64,000 bases of DNA from Lucinisca nassula (Eukaryota; Mollusca; Bivalvia; Lucinida; Lucinidae): the NCBI GenBank assembly GCA_963580285.1, contig OY757024.1, positions 118,981,345 to 119,045,344 on the forward strand. The letters run 5' to 3'. How positions within the stretch are numbered: position 1 is the stretch's first letter; each line of letters begins with the position of its first letter. This document shows positions 41,665 to 53,570 of this stretch, in pieces. Under the pieces are notes generated by a model. The model searched no databases. It saw nothing but the letters and a program-made list of their open reading frames with translations, and had not been told where the DNA came from. The position numbers were made by a program, and so were the translations under genes.

Positions 41665-43545
41665 ATGATTTGTGTCTGGTCGTGCCAATCGGAGTGTAAC
41701 CATTGATTTTCTTATGCTCACGCATTTCAGTTATTTCTTGTTATGGATTCCTGAGCGTCTTTCATCTCTGTGGTTGTTTTGATTTTGTGTTCTCTGAGAT
41801 GTTGCACTCATGAGTTAGTAAGCCCCCCACCCACATCCTCCGGTAGAATTCGTTTCACTGACCATTCCAATGTGGTTCTTCTTGATACATTTAGACCCTA
41901 ATTGAAACATTAATAGTGGAACGCCAAAAGGACAGTTACTTTTCAACAAAATGCCCTATTAGCTATCCAAAACAAAAACATATGCGCGATACACACACTC
42001 AAAGACAAACTATAACAAAAATAAACCGCAACAGACGAACCGCCTTGGACTGGTTCGTGAACTGGTAGGGTGGGGTTGCGACTTCAATTGATTTTACGCG
42101 GCCGCAATCCTCGCCCTTACTTCCGCAGCGATTTAGGCAAACAATTTGTTCAGTCCGCATGAAGTCTCCTTACTCATTAGTGTAACATCTCTGAGAACAT
42201 AAACATTCAAAACCACAGAGATGAAACAACGGTGAAGTCTCGACAGCAAGAAACCACTGAAATGCTGGAGCAAAAGAAAACCAAGAGTTAGACTCCGCAG
42301 GACCCGACCAGAGACAGAGAATCAGGCTCCCACCAAGAGTTTATAATTTCTTTATTATTCTAAGTACGCCTTTACGCTGAACCCGTCATAGAATCTGAGA
42401 CCTGACCCACCGGCATGCTATTAAAGAGGGAAGCAAATTTTTCAACAGTGATTGGGTTAACTGCCATGCATACAGTCTGACGTTTTACATTGATGTTATA
42501 CCATCTCTTTATATGAGAAATAGAAGTGGAGGCAATTATGAGGAATCGATACAATTATTAACCCACAGCTCCCATCAGAGAGACCAAAGCGAAAGAAAAA
42601 CAAACATGAAAAAACAGACGACAACGGAAACACCAACAGCGGAAAGCCAAACGGACAGTAACTTGCCCACAAAATGGCCAATAGACTATCCAAAATAAAA
42701 CAATATATGCTAAACAAACACCCAAACAATAACCGTAACAAAAATAAACGGTCAGCGGAATAGATTCCACTGGAGGAGTGAGTGTGTGTGTGTGTGTGTT
42801 GGGGGGGGGGTTAAATCGATTTTACGTGGCCACAATGCTCGCCCTTACTTCCGTCCCGATTAAGATAAATAATTTGTTCAGTCCGCATGAAGGCTTTCAG
42901 TGGTTTTTTGCTGTCGAGTCCTCACCGTTGTCTCACCTCTGTGGTTCTTTGATTATTTGTGTTCACGGAGATGTTGCACTGATGTGTTAGGAGGCCTTCA
43001 TGCGGACTGAACAAATTATTTATCTAAATCGCGACGGAAGTAAGGGCGAGGATTGTGGCCACGTTACATCGATTTAACCCCCAGTGGAATTCTTTCCACT
43101 GACCGTTCCAAGGCGGTTCTTCTGTGGCGGTTTATTTATGTTGTTGTTTGTTACCACTCACTGTGTGTATCACTTGTGTCTTTTTAGTTTGGATGGTCAT
43201 TTGACCATTTTGTGGGAAAGTAATTGTCCTTATGGCCATCCTATGTTTAGGTTTCCATTATGATCTGGTCGCTTCATGTTTGTGTTTCTGTCCCTTTGGT
43301 GTCTTTGATGGGTGGAGTAAGTTAATTGTATCGATTCCTGATCTTTGTTTTACTTCTCCTTTTCCTAACTCATCAGTGCAACATCTCCGTGAACACAAAA
43401 GTCAAACAACCAAAGAGATAAAACAATGGTAAGGACTCGACGGCAAGAAAGAACTGAAATGTTGGAGCAAAAGAAAACCAACAGTTAGACTCCACAAGCC
43501 TTCATGCGACCTGAACCAATTATTTGTCTAAACATCCAGAGAACC
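41665..43545. mobile_element. Inverted cluster of PLE tails
   Basis: Successive pieces: 41665-41880 (+, internal), 41885-42500 (-, tail B with RT end), 42521-42898 (-, tail B), 42897-43366 (+, complete tail A) and 43367-43545 (-, internal). At 42897 a minus piece ending CGCATGAAGG meets a plus piece starting TTCAGTGGTTTT, a head-to-head junction. (GT)n and G runs lie at 42778-42810. No functional frame. Confidence 0.75.
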
Positions 43546-43656
43546 ACAGAACCAAGGGCCTAGATTATGGCATGCAATACAGTTTCTATGAGCAGAAAGG
43601 ACAATCATTTTAAGAAATAAATATATGCTTAAAATTGTTTTTCGTTCTGTATACTC

Positions 43657-43812
43657 ACGTATCTGGGTTTCATAAGAAAGGTTGAATCCACGTGATGTGG
43701 AAATACTGTCAGAGACAAATACCACAGTTAGCGTAGATGTCCTCGATGTTTGTTCCCTGGCGTCATTATAATGCCCACAGTACGTTTTCAAAGGTCCATA
43801 ACCGTCTGCAAG
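43657..43812 (-). CDS. Host gene exon: second half of an upstream CUB domain
   Basis: Between a T-rich acceptor (TTTTTTCTGTAAAG or, less likely, the CAG seven bases further) and donor GTGAGTA. Encodes LADGYGPLKTYCG, then TSTLTVVFVSDSISTSRGFN and LSYETQI. D-G-x-x-x-x-x-x-x-x-C-G followed by V-x-F-x-S-D-x-x-x-x-x-x-G-F-x-x-x-Y is the C-terminal half of a CUB domain. It ends in phase 1, joining in frame to the Kringle exon at 32504. The exon with the first half of this domain was not found between here and 64000. The exact 5' end is uncertain by a few bases. Confidence 0.75.
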
Positions 43813-43899
43813 CTTTACAGAAAAAAATAAGGAAAAGAAAAAAAACAATGTCACACGGTTTGTAACCTAAACCTGAACTGGTTTATATAAAACACAAGG

Positions 43900-44120
43900 T
43901 ATGTGTGAGTGTTTGAGTTTTACCCCTCACCAACACCTAAGGTCGCCCCACCAGCACCTAAGGTCATACAAAGACGGAATCGTGGTTAAAGACTACCCCG
44001 AAAGTTTGTGAAAATCCGGGAGCGATCCCAAACCCCTGGTTTATAAGCCTGGTAGCATGATCACTGCAGCACGGAGGCTACTATAGCCTCCGTAACCTGA
44101 GCATAGAACATCGTATGGCA
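43900..44120 (-). mobile_element. Possible tRNA-like SINE
   Basis: Reverse complement contains CCGTGCTGCAGTGATCATGC (A-box-like) and TTTGGGATCGCTCCCGG (B-box-like), preceded by the palindrome GGAGGCTATAGTAGCCTCC. No target duplication identified. Tentative. Confidence 0.35.
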
Positions 44121-44499
44121 CAGTCAGTGACACGTAACGGTCAGTAAGCTAATCAGAGTAAACACAGGACCTAGTCAACTGTCAATAGTCCACAATATGC
44201 TGAAAAGGTAGTATAGCCTTGCCTGACAAATGTATACCATTTCAGATTATGCATATGCAAGTTCAAGAAAGATACTGATCACACGAAAAAAAGATGAGAA
44301 GCTCTAAACGGTTCAATTAAATTTGTAATCTCGTTAATGATTTTGAACTGGCATAGTATGGCATGTTAAACCATAAATAAAAACGTGTATAAATGCTAGG
44401 ATAAGTCAAAGGTTTTAACAATAAACTTAATATCGGCTTGTCTGGCGTCACAGGCTGTTATCGCAACGAGTATCTAAAAAAATACCGATTATACCGATA

Positions 44500-44625
44500 T
44501 TGTTTGATTTATTTGAGGTTTGACGTCCCCGTCAACACTGTACAGGTCATTTTGAACACGTAATTTCCAATTTTGCGGGACTTTTACCCGACATTGAGAG
44601 GAAATGACATCCCACGTCATGCCGC
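44500..44625 (+). repeat. GTTTAACGTCCC-type repeat
   Basis: TTTGAGGTTTGACGTCCCCG and CGACATTGAGAGGAAATGAC blocks shared with 12194-12450 and 27465-27810. The rest of 43813-44640 shows no gene. Confidence 0.6.
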
Positions 44626-44647
44626 TACATGTAACAAATAGGATTAA

Positions 44648-45112
44648 CAGTGGTTTCTTGCTGTCGAGTCCTCACCCTTGTCTCACCTCTGTGGTTCTTT
44701 GATTCTTAGTGTTCACGGAGATGTTGCACTGATGAGTTAGGAGGCCTTCATGCGGATTGAACAAATTATTTGTCTAAAACGCGACGGAAGTAAGGGCGAG
44801 GTTTGTGGCCATGTAAAATCGATTTAAGCCCCCCAGTGGAAATCATTACGCTGACCGTTCCAAGGCGGTTCTTCTGTGGCGGTTTATTTATGGTGTTGTT
44901 TGTTACTTACTGTGTGTATCACTTGTCTTTTTGTTTTGGATGGCCATATGGCCATTTTGTGGGAAAGTAACTGTCCTTATGGCCTTCCTTTGTTTAGGTT
45001 TCCATTATGGTCTGGTCGCTTAATGTTTGTGTTTCTTTCCCGTTTGGTGTCTTTGATGGGTGGAGTAAGTTAATTGTATCGATTCCTGATCTTTGTTTTA
45101 CTTCTACTTTAT
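44648..45112 (+). mobile_element. PLE tail A, plus strand
   Basis: From AACAGTGGTTTCTTGCTGTC to TTTTACTTCTACTTT. It ends against a minus-strand RT fragment, so the two are tail-to-tail. Confidence 0.85.
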
Positions 45113-45650
45113 CAGCAGAAAGGGATATCATGAAGTCTCTCTCATAACAAAACAAAAATAGATCAGCCACAAATGGTGCGCAATTGGTACCCATCGGAAT
45201 ACCCCACATCTTGTCTTAATAACTTAGTACCAAATCTTATGTAAATATTGTCAAGTGGAAAGGTGAAAGCTTCACACACCTTCTGACATGACCATAAAAT
45301 AGAAGTAGAGGCCATCCCATCAGAGACACCAAAAGGAAAAACACAAACACGAAGACCCTAACGGAAACACCAAAAGCGGAAAGCCAAAAGGACAGATACT
45401 TTCCCACAAAATTGCCAAAAGGCTATTCAAAATAAAATAATATAAGCGACACAAACACCCAAAGACAAACAATTACAAAAAACAACGCGACAGAAGAACC
45501 GGCTTGGAACGGTCAGCGGAAACGAATTCAACTAGGGGGGGGGGGCTTAAATCGATTTTTCGTGGCCGCAATCCTCGCCCTTACTTCCGTCGCGATTAAG
45601 ACAAATAATTTGTTCAGTCCGCATGAAGGCCTCCTAATTCATCATCGTTT
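45112..45650 (-). mobile_element. PLE RT fragment followed by tail B
   Basis: 45112-45296 encodes, on the minus strand, a frame-shifted GIPMGTNCAPFVADLFLFCY region. 45297-45650 is a tail B without the terminal CGATTCCTGATC block, ending at AGGCCTCCTAATTCAT. Confidence 0.75.
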
Positions 45651-46269
45651 TATTCTTACATTTCATCTTAGACACTTTGGCATGATTTTCAACGATAAAA
45701 GCAGAGCATGGTTACTTTGGCAATGACGACTATTTTGTGGTGACTAAGTATATAAATGTAGAAAAATCGTACGCTATTCAATAACAAGCTATTTGATAAG
45801 TATAGTGCGACAGTCCGCATGCTTGGTGTCTGCCATCTTCAATTCTAATGTACTTACGTATGTAACACGGCGTCTGATTGGATAACTTCAAAAATTTGCG
45901 ACGGTATATTCCACAATATACCGTCGGAAATCCGACGTCACTACGTAACGTCGCTTTTCATTGGCTGGAAATTGGTTTTTCGCAGCTTACAGAGCATGTC
46001 GCTTTGAGCAAATTAGTAGACTTTTTTACAAAACAACAGATTTAGTGCATTAGAATTCGGATAACTGTATTGAAAATCATCATTTGGGGCGGTAAATCGT
46101 CGGTTGTACGTTGAACTTCGCAAATTCCGTTTACGGCTCCGCTGGCGCGTCGCCGTAAAACACAATTTCCGACCGTAAAACCGCCAATTTACCTCCCAAA
46201 ATGACAATTTGGAATTAATTGAACGGCGGTAGGCCGGAATGCAGACATTATTGAAGTCCAGATATAAAA
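45651..46269. other. Non-coding spacer with a 12-bp perfect hairpin
   Basis: CGACGGTATATT (45899-45910) and its complement (45915-45926) around a four-base loop. Otherwise unique-looking sequence. I searched the minus strand for a CUB first-half exon without success. Confidence 0.45.
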
Positions 46270-47075
46270 TTTAAAAACAGAAACGATCAGGAACTAATTC
46301 AATCAGATCCCAAAGTCATCCTACGATATCATTATGGAAAGAAGTCGAAACATGGAGTGATGACAGTAAACCAAGCAGGCTTCAGGTAAATCGAGTCAGC
46401 AGCTCTTTCCCAATATCAGGTAGTGACTTGGAATATCCAAACCTAGCTAAAGAAACACATATAGGGGGGAATTATTTGAATCACCAACATGACAAACATT
46501 TAACTTGAAGGACAAATGTAACTAAAAATGAACAACCAAAAAGGGGGAAGAATCCGAATCATCAACGTAATAACATATAAAATCAGGGCAAGAACCAGAA
46601 CCACCAACACAAAACATGAACCACAGCAAAAGCACCTACTTGGAACAATTAGTTAAAATTACTGGTGGATTTAAGTTAACATTACGGGATCCCAACCCTC
46701 AACCTCACTTTCACTGTGGTTCAAACGAGTATTTGTTTCGTGCGCGTGAAGGTTTTTTAACTCATCAGTTAATCAACTCGGTAAACAAAAAAAAATCACA
46801 ATTAAAGCCAAGTTTACAAAATGATTATAACTCGACAGTAAATATGTTCAGCCACGGGGTGCTGAACACAACGCCACAGGAACACTGGAGAAAACGAAAC
46901 CAACAGTAGAACCCCGTGTGGCCATGTGACATACATAAAGTTCCGGCTTCAACCAACTAATAAAATAGATTTAAGCTAAAACCATGCTGGAATCTGAACC
47001 CCGATCCACCGTCATGCAAGATACTGTCTGAACGTGATCGGGTCAAACACAATGCATGCAGACTGATTAAAAGCA
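46270..47075 (-). mobile_element. Ancient PLE-related 3' region
   Basis: Very diverged but colinear blocks: ACGATCAGGAACTAATTCAA, then CCCTCAACCTCACTTTCACT, GCGTGAAGGTTTTTTAACTC, and ACACAATGCATGCAGACTG. This suggests an older relative of PLE-A. Confidence 0.5.
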
Positions 47076-47163
47076 TTTAGATATTGGCTTTTTGGGGATT
47101 GACACTTTTCTGTTTCTCGACTCAACGGGGTTAATCCGGTGATCTTCTTTTGCTACAGTATCC

Positions 47164-47272
47164 AATAGTGTTGATGGCGCACAAGGGATCTGCTGGTGTC
47201 CTAATGCGTTGTTACTCAATAGTGTCGATGGCCCACAAGGGATCTGCAGGTGTCCCAATGCGTTGTTACTCA
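47164..47272 (+). repeat. 54-bp tandem duplication
   Basis: CAATAGTGTTGATGGCGCAC and CAATAGTGTCGATGGCCCAC, period 54, two units, just before an hpMITE. Confidence 0.8.
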
Positions 47273-47544
47273 ATACGAAAACACGCCTATACAAATGCAT
47301 TGTTAACTTCACCGACGAAAAAAAGACAATTTTAAGATGAAAAATTGTAATAGTTTTCTTATTTCTGCCCAAAACATAGATTGAAGGTACTTTGCCTTAT
47401 CGAGGCGGTTCGAACAAGTACCCACAATCTATGTTTTAGAGCAGAAATAATAAAACTAAGGTTGACCCCTGTGAACCCCAAGCTTTGCTATATAAAAGTG
47501 GTGTTGAAGGGGGTCAGAATTATATAGGCGTGTTTTCTTGATGG
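47270..47544. mobile_element. hpMITE, near complete
   Basis: AATACGAAAACACGCC at the left, ATAGGCGTGTTTTCTTGATG at the right. The centre has TTATCGAGGCGGTTCG and AGTACCCACAATCTATG, but one hairpin arm is partly lost. Outer boxes TTATTTCTGC and GCAGAAATAA are present. Confidence 0.8.
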
Positions 47545-48640
47545 TCAATTTAACTGTTGCCTGTAATTACATACTAACCCTCATCTTGCTGTTCAAGACA
47601 ACCCCTATCTTTGCAAACATTGTAGATCCATATCGGATGACTTTTGAAAAAAGCCATCTGACAAGGATCTAACCTGTTTGGCATTCAGTTTATGAATTTG
47701 TTGCAATAGATTACATCAAGTAATTAGATTGGTTGATAGACAGACATTGGTGTGGCTTAAATGAATTCTCAGCAAGATAAGGGTTATGATAGGCTTGAAG
47801 AAATCCATGCGAGCCAAAGAGACAACTGAATATGTAAACCTAGGCCGAATATGTGGGTAAAGGTTGGGCCCCTAAATGTCGGGTTAACCATCCCCTACAC
47901 CCGGTAATTATAACTGGCGGTCCAAAGGCAGTATTTGGAAATGTCTTTGCGGATTCATTTGTTTTGTGTTATGTGCTGTTCGATTTAAAACGCCTTTATT
48001 TTAACAAACTCACAAACTTCTTTAGACATGAGTTGGAAACACTAGCATTACAAACTGTTCAAAATTTTGTTCGTAGCATGCCTCGGTGTTGCCAGGCGTG
48101 TTGTGTTGCTCGTGGTGGTCATTTACATTACTAACAGGAAAAAGTGACTGATTTGCGCATGTCTTTGACATTTGAAATAATCTGACGTAAAGATGGCGAT
48201 TTCTAAAACATTAATTCTTCAGGCCGTGATTTGTGAACTGGTTGCCAATGTTTGCCATTAACATGTTTTAGTTAAAGTTATTCATCTTCCTGAATCGTTG
48301 TTTCATCATCAATACCCGAATATATATGGATTATGGTGATTCTGGGATATAGTTGTGTTCATAACCCCTATACAGTTATGTACAAACGCAATCATGTACA
48401 TAATCCCTATACAGTTATGTACAAAACAAGTTCGTATATAACTCCTATATAGTTATGTACACGTCTCCATAACCAGAAAAACTCCAACCATCATCAAGTT
48501 ATCCTTACCAAAGACTTTCAGGTAGAGATTTTTTTCTCTCATACCATGAATCTATTTCTCAGTTTTTATAGTCAGCGTTGTTTAGAAAATATGCATTTTT
48601 TTCATCTTTGTTTTAATTGTTTTTTTTTTTGTTTTTTTTT
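47545..48640. other. Unrecognised DNA with a small minisatellite
   Basis: About 1.1 kb. At 48360-48465 the block CCTATACAGTTATGTAC occurs three times with a period of 38-40. The plus frame 47853-48134 has no domain or splice sites that I trust. The left boundary of the Polinton should lie near the end of this interval, but I could not find its terminal inverted repeat. Confidence 0.4.
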
Positions 48641-48647
48641 TTTGTTT

Positions 48648-49072
48648 TTATATAAATTTTAGAATTAACAAAAACTTATAAGCAACTAACCCAGTCACTG
48701 CCATGCGTAAAACAACAAATGTAATCTCTCTATTCTGCTGATCAGGTGAAGGTGTATAAAAATCACTTAGCTTAGGCTCAGGCGGTAAAGGAGATGATAA
48801 ATCAGAAGGCAAATTCTTACCAGTTACATAATAATATTGTTTCATATTCTGATCTACATCATCAAATGTTTGTTCTGCATGGTGTTCTTTTTGCATTTCT
48901 TCATTAATAAAATCTAATCATTTTTTTTTTTCTTTTTTACTCCATGCAAATCTCTTTCTTTCTTTTTCATGATCGCTTTTTCCCATATGAGAAAACAAAT
49001 AATTACTACCAGAGAATGCCAATGCATTCACAACTGCACCACCTAACATCAGAGCTACTGCACTTGCCATTT
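48648..49072 (-). pseudogene. Small Polinton protein with hydrophobic ends
   Basis: From ATG 49072 the frame gives ALMLGGAVVNALAFSGSNYL, a hydrophobic N-terminal segment, then a charged KKEKKK stretch at a poly-A tract where a frameshift or small deletion occurs (about 48920-48935). It resumes as LDFINEEMQKEHHAEQTFDD, with a DFYTPS box, and ends in a second hydrophobic helix (VVLRMAVTGLVAYKFLLIL). Likely a small membrane-associated or virion protein. Function unknown. First of three minus-strand genes. Confidence 0.6.
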
Positions 49073-49102
49073 TTATTTGTATACAAAAATATAATTTAAA
49101 AA

Positions 49103-49336
49103 TTATTTCATAATATCAGCTGGGATAATACCCTGTTTAATCAGCATATCTCTGGTAGCTATAGCTAACAATATATCCAAAGACAACATCCCAGCATCAC
49201 CCATGTTGAAATCAACTTTGGACGGTGGCCTTCTTAATAGTTTTCTAGCAATCTCTGCATATCCAACTGTTAATACTGTTTCAACACCAGCAAGGTATAA
49301 CATGTTTACAATTTGTTTTCCATCAATAGCCGCCAT
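49103..49336 (-). CDS. Small conserved Polinton protein, 77 residues
   Basis: Start chosen at MAAIDGKQIV (49336); the 13 residues upstream in the open frame are AT-rich leader. Contains AGVETVLTVGYAEIARKLL, then MLSLDILLAIATRDMLIKQG, ending IIPADIMK. Intact, two amphipathic or hydrophobic helices. It sits 30 bp upstream of the preceding gene and 51 bp downstream of the next, in one minus-strand gene run. Function not known to me. Confidence 0.6.
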   Translation of the reverse strand: MAAIDGKQIVNMLYLAGVETVLTVGYAEIARKLLRRPPSKVDFNMGDAGMLSLDILLAIATRDMLIKQGIIPADIMK

Positions 49337-49387
49337 TTTTTTATTTTCATATGTGAAAAAAAAAATATTTCTCAAATTAAAATTAAT

Positions 49388-50228
49388 TCATTTCAAAGGA
49401 TCAGGTCTTGATTGTGGTGGTGGAGGCTGTGTAACTGTTGCTTTTTGTTTTGAAACTGGTTTATTATATGACATGTAAATGCATAGACCAACCACTCCAA
49501 TCAGCACAGTGCAAAGTGGAAAGTAGTTTTTATAAACATTCGCTTTTAATGTACGTTCTGTTTCTTGTGGTTAGGCTTCTTGCTCTTGTGGAGCTTGTTG
49601 CTGTGAAGTTGCATGTTTTTGTTTCCATCTCGCTTCAGCCCCCTTTTTTCCAGCTGCTACTCTTTTTGGGTTATTTTCCTTCTTTTGCAAAGCAGGTTTT
49701 GGATTCTGATTATTGGTTTGATTCTCCTGATTTTAATCCTGATTTTGATTCTCCTGATTCAAATTCTGATTTTCCATTTTTATTATCCAAAATATTCTTA
49801 TTTTTATTAAAATCAATATGCCTTGCAGTTGTTAACATTGCTGTAAATGGAACCAGGTACATACCATACTTGTAATACAACTCACAACAAACACTTGTCA
49901 AAGCATGATTAATAAATGGGTCTTCTTCTAAATCTTCTATTAGCTAAGGTGGGTTGGACACATTGAAATAATTTGACACGCCCATAACATACAAATTAAT
50001 AAGAGTTGCCCAGCGTCTTAGTCATACTTGCCCCGAGCCTTGCTTCATATCTGCAGTAAATTTTGTTTATTTCTTCTGTGGACATTTTATCAATATCTGA
50101 GAGTTGTACCTCACGTCCTAATTATTGACAACTTCCCCCTCCAGCAACAATAGCTGATAGTCTTTCATGTTTTGATTCAACATCTTGTGGTATAGCTTGC
50201 CAAACATCTAATAGTTCTTCAGCGTTCA
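49388..50228 (-). pseudogene. Polinton conserved protein with basic linker and C-terminal TM
   Basis: Starts MNAEELLDVWQAIPQD at 50228 and keeps EEINKIYCRYEARLGASMTK, TSVCCELYYKYGMYLVPFTA and MLTTARHIDFNK in order, across one stop (about 50124) and frameshifts (near 49960 and 49940). A repetitive SGES/KSG linker follows, then AAGKKGAEARWKQK (basic), another stop, and a single membrane segment FPLCTVLIGVVGLCIYMSY near the end. Divergent to the integrase gene, 153 bp apart. Recognised as a recurrent companion gene of Polintons; role unknown. Confidence 0.6.
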
Positions 50229-50381
50229 TTTTTTATTAATTTGATTATATTTTTTTTTAATTAAAATAGATTTAAAATACCAAACATCCAACTGACATAT
50301 TCACACAAGCAGAGACAATTATTATTAGTTCAAGTAACATTTTTATTTAGAATTGTTATCATTTTTTATTTATATAAAAAC

Positions 50382-51288
50382 ATGGACAAAATATACTACA
50401 GCCCCAAAGGATTTTGGAGAGGTCGTACAGCAATGAAAAGGTTAGCCAAAGAAGCAAAAGTCACTGAAAAAAGGCGCTTGAATTCTTAAAGAAACAAGCT
50501 GTGTGGCAGATTTATTTACCTGCGCCTAAGAAAATTATCAGACCAAGATTTGATGTGTCTGCTAAAAATGAAGTGCATCAAGGAGATTTGTTGTTTTTGC
50601 CACATGATACTGTAAAGGTTGGTAAAGTAAACAAAACATATAAATATGCCTTAGCATTGGTTGATGTGGGAACAAGATACAAAGAAGCAGGACCTTTAAC
50701 TTCAAAAGACAGTAAAGAAGTTGCTAAAGCTTTTGAGAAAATATACATCAGACAGTTAAAATATCCAAGGTTATTACAGGTAGACCCAGGGAGAGAATTT
50801 ATGGGTGCTGTGTCACAACTGATGGACAAACATTGTGTTAAAATAAGAAGAGGTAGAACAGAAATACAAAGAGACCAAGGTGTGGTAGAGAGATTCAACA
50901 GAACCTTAGCTGAAAGACTCTTTGGCTATCAATATGCAAAAGAGCTAGATTCTCACAAGCGTAACAGAGAATGGGTTAAGAGACTGCCTGTAGTTATCAA
51001 AGCACTAAATGCGGGGACGAAAAAAGCTCCTCCTATTTTAACAAGAAACGTTGATCCTCCAGTTTGTCCATATGCAAATGTTAGGTATTTGTATCAACCA
51101 GGAGAATTAGAAGGCGGTAAGAGACGGGCAACTGATCCTTATGGGCCGTAGATATACATATGATTGATTATCTTATTATTACACAAGGCATAAGAGTTTA
51201 TTATTTGAAACCACCAGCACCAAAGAGAGGTTTTGTTAAAGAGGAATTACTAATTGTCCTGGCTGATACCCATACGCGTATGTCGTAA
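50382..51288 (+). pseudogene. Polinton integrase (rve type)
   Basis: ATG at 50382 follows TATATAAAAA. The N-terminal MDKIYYSPKGFWRGRTAMKR is followed by a frameshift at about 50471 in a GAAAAAAGG tract. The catalytic core then reads LPAPKKIIRPRFDV, HQGDLLFLPHDT (first Asp), LLQVDPGREFMG (second Asp) and VVERFNRTLAERLF (Glu). The YLYQPGELEGG block begins the C-terminal region. A stop at about 51149 plus a frameshift interrupts it, and the last part resumes as YYLKPPAPKRGFVKEELLIV and ends at 51288. It would insert the element by strand transfer like a retroviral integrase. Convergent with the polymerase gene. Confidence 0.88.
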
Positions 51289-53570
51289 TACCATCAAGTG
51301 CTGTATATCGTTTTGTGTCAAGAAGTGAAAGTGTTGTTTTATTTACCGTTAGTCCATGTTATGGTATATTGAACGAAGCATGTTCATACTGGGTGTGTAT
51401 TTTTATTTGTTGAAGAGTGCGTCTTTATAGTTTATCTGTTTTTTATTACATATTTTTTACTCCTTTTGCTTTCTTGATAAGTTGCTCATCTGATCTTAGT
51501 ATAGAATATAATTTTTGACGCAGACCAATGTATTCTGCTATAGGAGTACCAGCACATTCATCTTTCATTTTGCCTATTACTTTTTTGTTTGTTTCATCAT
51601 AGAGTGGATGGTCTTTAGGATAGACAGAGAAGTCATATCCATCTTTTGTTTCAGCCATGTCTTTCTACACGTCGTCTGTTTTGATAATGAATCTGTATCG
51701 GTGTACAACAAGGTGCAGTTTACACTATACTTCTTTTTCAGTTCATTGTAACACCAATCATACATCAATTGTTTTGACAGATCCAAAACAGTGAAACCCA
51801 CATAGGTTGGTTTGTTTAGTGTCAGTTTTGTTTTGTTGACATGTATTGCAGATAGTTCATCCGAGAACTTTACACGTCTGTTGAAATTTGGTTTGGCTAT
51901 GATATTTTTTACCTTTTCATTTTTAGTGCCATCTGTTCTGACTAGTTTTATTTCTACTCGTTTACGGAGATTCTCCATTGTTTTGCCAAAGACAGAGATG
52001 TTCATAAGTTTGTTAAAATCTTTTTCAAATGCAGACTTTGCTTTCTTTCGTAGTTCTGTGTTTAGACGGATTTAAGGTGCCATCCAAGGTTTTTCATTGA
52101 ATTCAAGAATCCTGTGTACTTTCTTGAGTTTCATACCTAGGGATAAGTAAAGCCGGAGGTTTTTATAGTAGACTACATATTTTGTCTTATCCATCAAGTT
52201 CGGCACAAGCTAAGAACAGTTTATCATACTTTTGTTCTCTAGGAGTTCTGTTTGATAAGATAAAAGCCATTCTTCTTTTACTGATAGTGTTTCTTGTGCA
52301 AGTGGATAGTCATTGTGTAATTTGTGTAATTCTTTCGGATATTCTAAATCAACCTCAAGTATCCAACCTTTTCCTTTTTCTCTTCTATCAAAATTTTCAT
52401 CATTGTTTCTTGTCTTCCATTTGAAACCAGACTAAGGGAGTGGTTGACTCATTGCCCAACCATATAAATTGTTTGCATCATAATACATAATGTAGTTATT
52501 TTCTTTATCAGGGTTATAATCTGCAGTATGAGGATTGTTTGCTTTGACGTGTCTTTTAGATACCATACTTATGCCACCACGCATACCTTTTTCTATAAAC
52601 AAATGCATATTCATATCTGTCAAAAGTTCTAGATCTATTTTTGTGTATTTGAGTAATTAATCCCAAGATAACCCAGGAGCTGTATAATAATGCAGAGGAT
52701 CAAGTTTATATGAGTCCATGCAAGTTTGAGTTCATACACTCTGTCTAAGACGTGTCTCATTCCGTTATAATACTCAACAAACCATTTAGGATCGTCTAAT
52801 TCTATTTATGTTTCTCTACCGTTAAGAATTGCTAACAAATTTTTCTTTGCTGCATCTCTTTTTTAATTTCTTTGATTCCATATACTTTGACAGCAGATCT
52901 TCTCGATCACTGACATAAGCATCAAGCCCTTCGCATGGTATGTTATTTTGATGCCAGTATGATGCTAATAGTGTTGGATTGGCATTTTTCATGGCGATAT
53001 CAATCATTGTGTCTTTACATAGAGTATGCCTTATCTTCCTACTCATGTTTTGCAAGCCTATTTTTTTCTGATGTCCAGTATCTACCAAATCCATTACGCT
53101 GGTGGTATGTCATCGGGCATTCTCCTCTTTTGTTTGTTCTCGATTGATATTCTTTTAATAATACAAGCTGGGATTCTTTATTAACATTTTTACCATCAAT
53201 GAAACGACTACCCAACTCAAACTTATCAGGATTTGATACAATGTATTCCAGTTTTTGTTTATCAATAATTCACGCAGTGTGATGTTGCGATCGTCTTCAG
53301 AGATAAATTTACCAACCTTGTAGATTTCTTTGTTTAGTGGATTATCAGTGAAAATTCCTCTAGTTATATTCAAGTCAGGAGTGTTCTCTACAAGCTTAGC
53401 CAGTGATGATGACATAAACTGGAAACTATCTAAGAATCTAAGTTGACCAATGCAAAAAGGTATATACTTCTCTGAATTATTTGGGATACAAGTGATATTA
53501 CCATTTGCTTTGTATATTTTTTTTCATTATTAAATGACTGTCATAGCCTTTAAGGTTATGAAAGACAATT

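Noticed and set aside
47853..48134. Plus frame of 93 codons as a gene or a Polinton gene
   Set aside because: No recognisable motif, no supported splice sites, composition like the flanks.
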